A stretch of DNA of 9,256 nucleotides from an uncultured Collinsella sp. (GTDB taxonomy: Bacteria; Actinomycetota; Coriobacteriia; Coriobacteriales; Coriobacteriaceae), in the NCBI GenBank assembly GCA_947003675.1, contig CAMQPJ010000033.1, positions 1-9,256 on the forward strand. The letters are read 5' to 3'. Of this stretch, positions 6,705 through 9,256 are shown in pieces. A program made the position numbers and the translations under genes. How positions within the stretch are numbered: the first letter of the stretch is position 1; each line of letters starts with the position of its first letter. The notes beneath the pieces are model-generated. The model was not told where the DNA came from, did no database searches, and worked only from the letters and a program-made list of their open reading frames with translations.

Positions 6705-6820
6705 GAGGGACTTTTGCCCACCGCAAATCGGCAACAAAACGGGCTCCAGACCGCTGAATCGTGCCGCATATGGCACGTCCGCAGTCCGGAACCCGGTCCA
6801 AATTGAGTTATTGCGCTGTG

Positions 6821-8104
6821 TTAGGCCAAAACGTCCGACAAAATCTCGATCAGGCTGTCCACGTCGGCTTCTTCGCAGACAAGCGGCGGCAGGAAACGCA
6901 GCGTGTGGGCACCAGTAGCGTTAATCACGGCGCCGGCGGCCAGCGCGCGGGCAACAATATCATGCGCATCGCCCGCAGCGTCATCCAGATCGCAGCCGAG
7001 CATTAAGCCGCGACCGCGTACCTCGGTAACGTGCGGAAGCTTGGCCAGCGCCTGCTCCATATAAGCACCCACCTTGGCGGTATGCTCAGCGTAGTCGCCG
7101 CGCACAAGCGCGGAGAGCGTCGCGGCGCACGCCGCGACAGCCAAGCAACTACCGCCAAAGGTCGAGCCGTGGTCGCCCGGCTTAAACACGTCGGCGATCT
7201 CCTTCTTTGCCACCACGGCACCCATGGGGACGCCGTCGGCGATGCCCTTGGCAAGACTCATGATGTCGGGCTCCACGCCATAGGTCTGGAATGCAAACGG
7301 CTTGCCGGAGCGGAAGATGCCACACTGGACCTCGTCGGCGATAAGAACGGCACCCACCTCGTGTGCCAAGTCGCGCGCTGCCGCCATAAACTCCTCGGTC
7401 ATGGGGTGCACACCGCTCTCGCCCTGAATCGGCTCGAGCATGACGGCGCAAATCTCGCTTCCCAGCTGCTTAAAGATTGCACGCAGCTCATCGACATCGT
7501 TGGGTGTGCAGGCCACAAAGCCGCCCGGCAGCGGGCGGAAGCTATCCTGCAGCCAATCCTGCATGGTGGCGGCAATGGTCTCGAGCGTACGGCCGTGGAA
7601 GCCGCCGCGCATGCATACGATGGTGTTGCCGCCGTTACCAGCACGCTTGGCGTACAGACGCGCGAGCTTCATCGAGCCCTCGTTGGCCTCGGCACCGGAG
7701 TTGGCAAAGAACGTCTCCCACACCTGCTCGCCCGCAGCCGGAACGCCAAGCGCCGCCGCCGTAGTCTCGTCGCCGGCGGCAATCGCGTCGGCAAGCACGC
7801 ACGCGCCATCCACATCGTCGTTAGCGAGCTTGGACAGTAGCGCCGCGACCTGGCCACGCTGCTCGATGTAGAAATAGTTGGAGACATGCAAGAGCTTTTT
7901 GGTCTGCGTCTCGAGCGCCGACAGCACTGCCGCATTGCCGTGGCCTAGGCTGCATACGCCAATACCTGCAAGAAAATCGAGATACTCACGGCCATCGTCA
8001 CCGATGAGCTTCATACCGTGACCCTCGACAAATTCGACCGGAGAGCGACCAAAGGTGTGCATAACATAATGGGATTCGAGTGATTGTTGAGCTGCAAGTG
8101 ACAT
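6821..8104 (-). CDS. argD: Acetylornithine aminotransferase (class III, PLP-dependent)
   Basis: This 427-residue cytoplasmic enzyme transfers an amino group from glutamate to N-acetylglutamate semialdehyde, giving N-acetylornithine. The class III fold is clear: DFLAGIGVCSLGH (43-55), FFANSGAEANEG (132-143), GGFHGRT (167-173), LEPIQGESG (223-231), ADEVQCG (256-262) with Asp257 for the PLP ring nitrogen, and SLAKGIADG (283-291) with Lys286 for the Schiff base. HGSTFGGSCLA follows. About 30 residues (roughly 96-128, Ala/Asp-rich) sit where most ArgD proteins have a short loop before FFANSGAEAN, making it longer than the usual 390-400. The start at 8104 has AAAGG (8111-8115) 6 bases upstream; an in-frame ATG at 8137 adds 11 non-conserved residues. 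It follows argB by 68 bases, almost certainly in one operon. A related aminotransferase role is possible but the argB neighbour settles it. Confidence 0.95.
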   Translation of the reverse strand: MSLAAQQSLESHYVMHTFGRSPVEFVEGHGMKLIGDDGREYLDFLAGIGVCSLGHGNAAVLSALETQTKKLLHVSNYFYIEQRGQVAALLSKLANDDVDGACVLADAIAAGDETTAAALGVPAAGEQVWETFFANSGAEANEGSMKLARLYAKRAGNGGNTIVCMRGGFHGRTLETIAATMQDWLQDSFRPLPGGFVACTPNDVDELRAIFKQLGSEICAVMLEPIQGESGVHPMTEEFMAAARDLAHEVGAVLIADEVQCGIFRSGKPFAFQTYGVEPDIMSLAKGIADGVPMGAVVAKKEIADVFKPGDHGSTFGGSCLAVAACAATLSALVRGDYAEHTAKVGAYMEQALAKLPHVTEVRGRGLMLGCDLDDAAGDAHDIVARALAAGAVINATGAHTLRFLPPLVCEEADVDSLIEILSDVLA

Positions 8105-8172
8105 GGGATACCTTTCGTTAAGCGCCAGGAAGCGCAAACTGTAAGCGTAATGGCGTGGCGATTTAAAACCGA

Positions 8173-9153
8173 CTAGACCGTTTGAAGCTTCTCGACCTCG
8201 TCGAGGTTCTCGGTCAGGCGCGCCGCAAACGTCGAAAGCGGGTGCGGATGCGTATCGAACTCGTAAGCCGTCTCGGTGGAATGGATCACGGTGCCGACGC
8301 CGGCATCGGTCAGCAGCTCCAGGAGCAGCGAATGCGGCGTAGTACCGTTAATGATGTGGGCACGAAATACGCCGCCGGTAAGCGCATCGACGGCCGCGCG
8401 CAGCTTGGGAATCATGCCCTTATCGACCTCGCCGCCGTAGAGCATTTCGTTAACCTCGTCGAGCGTTAGGTTGGAGATAAGCGAGTCCTTGTCGCTAAAG
8501 TCCTTGTACAGACCGTCGACATCGGTCAAAAAAATCGCCTTGTGCGCATGAAGCGCCGCCGCAACGGTGCCGGCGGCGGTATCGGCGTTGATGTTGAAGA
8601 AGCCACCGTCCTCCCCCGCTGCGACCGTGGCGATAACGGGAATGTACTCGCTGTCGAGCAGGCGCTCGATATAGTCGGTGTTGACGTGCGTAACCTTGCC
8701 TACGCGGCCGAGCTCTGGGTCGAGTGGCTCGGCGATAAGGGTACCGGCGTCGCTGCCGGACACGCCCACGGCCAGGTTGCCGTGGTGGTTGAGCGCCGCG
8801 ACCAGCTCCTGATTGACCTTGCCGCCCAGTACCTCGCGCACGATATCCATGGTGGCAGGCGTAGTTACGCGCTGGCCGTTCTTAAACTCGACGGGGATGT
8901 CGTAGTGGCTGAGCGCTTCGTTGATGGCCTTGCCGCCACCGTGCACGATAACAGGGCGCATGCCGATAATCTTAAGCAGGACGATGTCGCTCATCACGTC
9001 ACGACGCAGCTGCTCGTCGACCATGGCGGCACCGCCGTACTTGATAACGACCGTCTTACCGGTCAGGTTCTTAATCCACGGCAGCGCCTCGAACAGCAGC
9101 TGCGCGGTAACTTCGTTGGATTCGCTCGAGCGACAATCGCGTGCGAACTTCAT
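8173..9153 (-). CDS. argB: N-acetylglutamate kinase
   Basis: This 326-residue amino acid kinase phosphorylates the side-chain carboxylate of N-acetylglutamate with ATP, the committed step towards ornithine and arginine. Motifs are KYGGAAM (38-44), VHGGGKAIN (70-78), GQRVTT (93-98), NINADTAAGTVAAAL (187-201), LTDVDGLY (209-216) and DKGMIPKL (244-251). The N-terminal VTAQLLFEALPWIKN helix before GKTVVIKYGG resembles hexameric, arginine-inhibited enzymes such as that of Thermotoga, so feedback inhibition is inferred. The fold normally ends near residue 290 (TDAGVGTVI); about 36 further residues, including THPHPLSTFAARL, form an extra tail. GAGG (9160-9163) lies 6 bases before ATG at 9153. The gene sits 81 bases after a probable argJ end and 68 before argD, the usual arginine cluster order. 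Confidence 0.96.
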   Translation of the reverse strand: MKFARDCRSSESNEVTAQLLFEALPWIKNLTGKTVVIKYGGAAMVDEQLRRDVMSDIVLLKIIGMRPVIVHGGGKAINEALSHYDIPVEFKNGQRVTTPATMDIVREVLGGKVNQELVAALNHHGNLAVGVSGSDAGTLIAEPLDPELGRVGKVTHVNTDYIERLLDSEYIPVIATVAAGEDGGFFNINADTAAGTVAAALHAHKAIFLTDVDGLYKDFSDKDSLISNLTLDEVNEMLYGGEVDKGMIPKLRAAVDALTGGVFRAHIINGTTPHSLLLELLTDAGVGTVIHSTETAYEFDTHPHPLSTFAARLTENLDEVEKLQTV

Positions 9154-9234
9154 AGTCTGCCTCGTCTTTCGTATCGTTATCGCGCCGTGCTCCGCCGTCC
9201 ACAATCGCGGCAAGATGCGCAGCGTGCCTGGAAT

Positions 9235-9256
9235 CTAGGAACGGTAGTCACCGTTG
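9235..9256 (-). CDS. argJ: Last codons of a probable argJ (ornithine acetyltransferase)
   Basis: Only six or seven codons are in the window. They read Asn-Gly-Asp-Tyr-Arg-Ser then TAG at 9237-9235. ArgJ proteins typically end in an INADYRS-like sequence, and argJ usually precedes argB in this cluster. ArgJ recycles the acetyl group from acetylornithine to glutamate. The call rests on this short match and gene order; the body of the gene lies beyond the right edge. Confidence 0.55.

Larger units (their letters stand above)
6434..6820. other. Gene-free convergent region between tRNA-Val and argD
   Basis: Besides the T-arm-like fragment and the inverted-repeat element, this stretch has a small inverted repeat CGTGCC/GGCACG at 6760-6777 with a 6-base loop. 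It lies on the 3' side of argD but has no T-run on the argD strand. Short frames across the region, for example 6428-6637, have no ribosome site or protein-like composition. No clear intrinsic terminator for argD was found. Confidence 0.6.

Noticed and set aside
6760..6777. Inverted repeat CGTGCC/GGCACG as an argD terminator
   Set aside because: The stem is only 6 bp and is not followed by a T-run on the argD strand.

Overview
The window looks like ordinary chromosomal DNA from a GC-rich actinobacterium. The best guess is a member of the Coriobacteriia, close to Collinsella. The signs are GC-rich third codon positions, clear Shine-Dalgarno sites, a tRNA gene with an encoded CCA end, an argJ-argB-argD gene order, and a MurE active-site motif unlike the diaminopimelate type. 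The genus is an inference from protein style, not from a database search.

Positions 1-4091 hold a leftward run of four closely spaced genes: murE (4091-2574), an uncharacterised HAD-IIB phosphatase (2539-1628), murI (1574-690) and rph, RNase PH, which runs off the left edge (634 to 1). Gaps are about 35 to 55 bases and each gene has its own ribosome binding site, so they are probably one operon. MurI makes D-glutamate and MurE adds the third residue of the peptidoglycan stem peptide. The HAD enzyme between them has no known substrate.

Positions 4092-4391 are a divergent intergenic region. asnB (4392-6260) reads rightward from it, encoding a glutamine-hydrolysing asparagine synthetase. It is followed by tRNA-Val(UAC) at 6318-6393, which has its own promoter-like -10 box and a strong intrinsic terminator at 6403-6433.

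Positions 6434-6820 carry no gene. They contain a 16-base tRNA T-arm look-alike and a 218-bp, MITE-like inverted-repeat element (6487-6704). Its 34-bp terminal inverted repeats match at 33 of 34 positions and flank an AT-richer, non-coding core of about 40% GC. This is the least explained sequence in the window.

Positions 6821-9256 hold a leftward arginine/ornithine biosynthesis cluster: argD (8104-6821), argB (9153-8173) and the last few codons of what is probably argJ at the right edge. Together they take acetylglutamate towards acetylornithine and ornithine. No defence system, phage, transposase or CRISPR array is visible. The notable points are the inverted-repeat element, the non-DAP MurE motif, the orphan HAD phosphatase in a wall operon, and extra segments in ArgD and ArgB.
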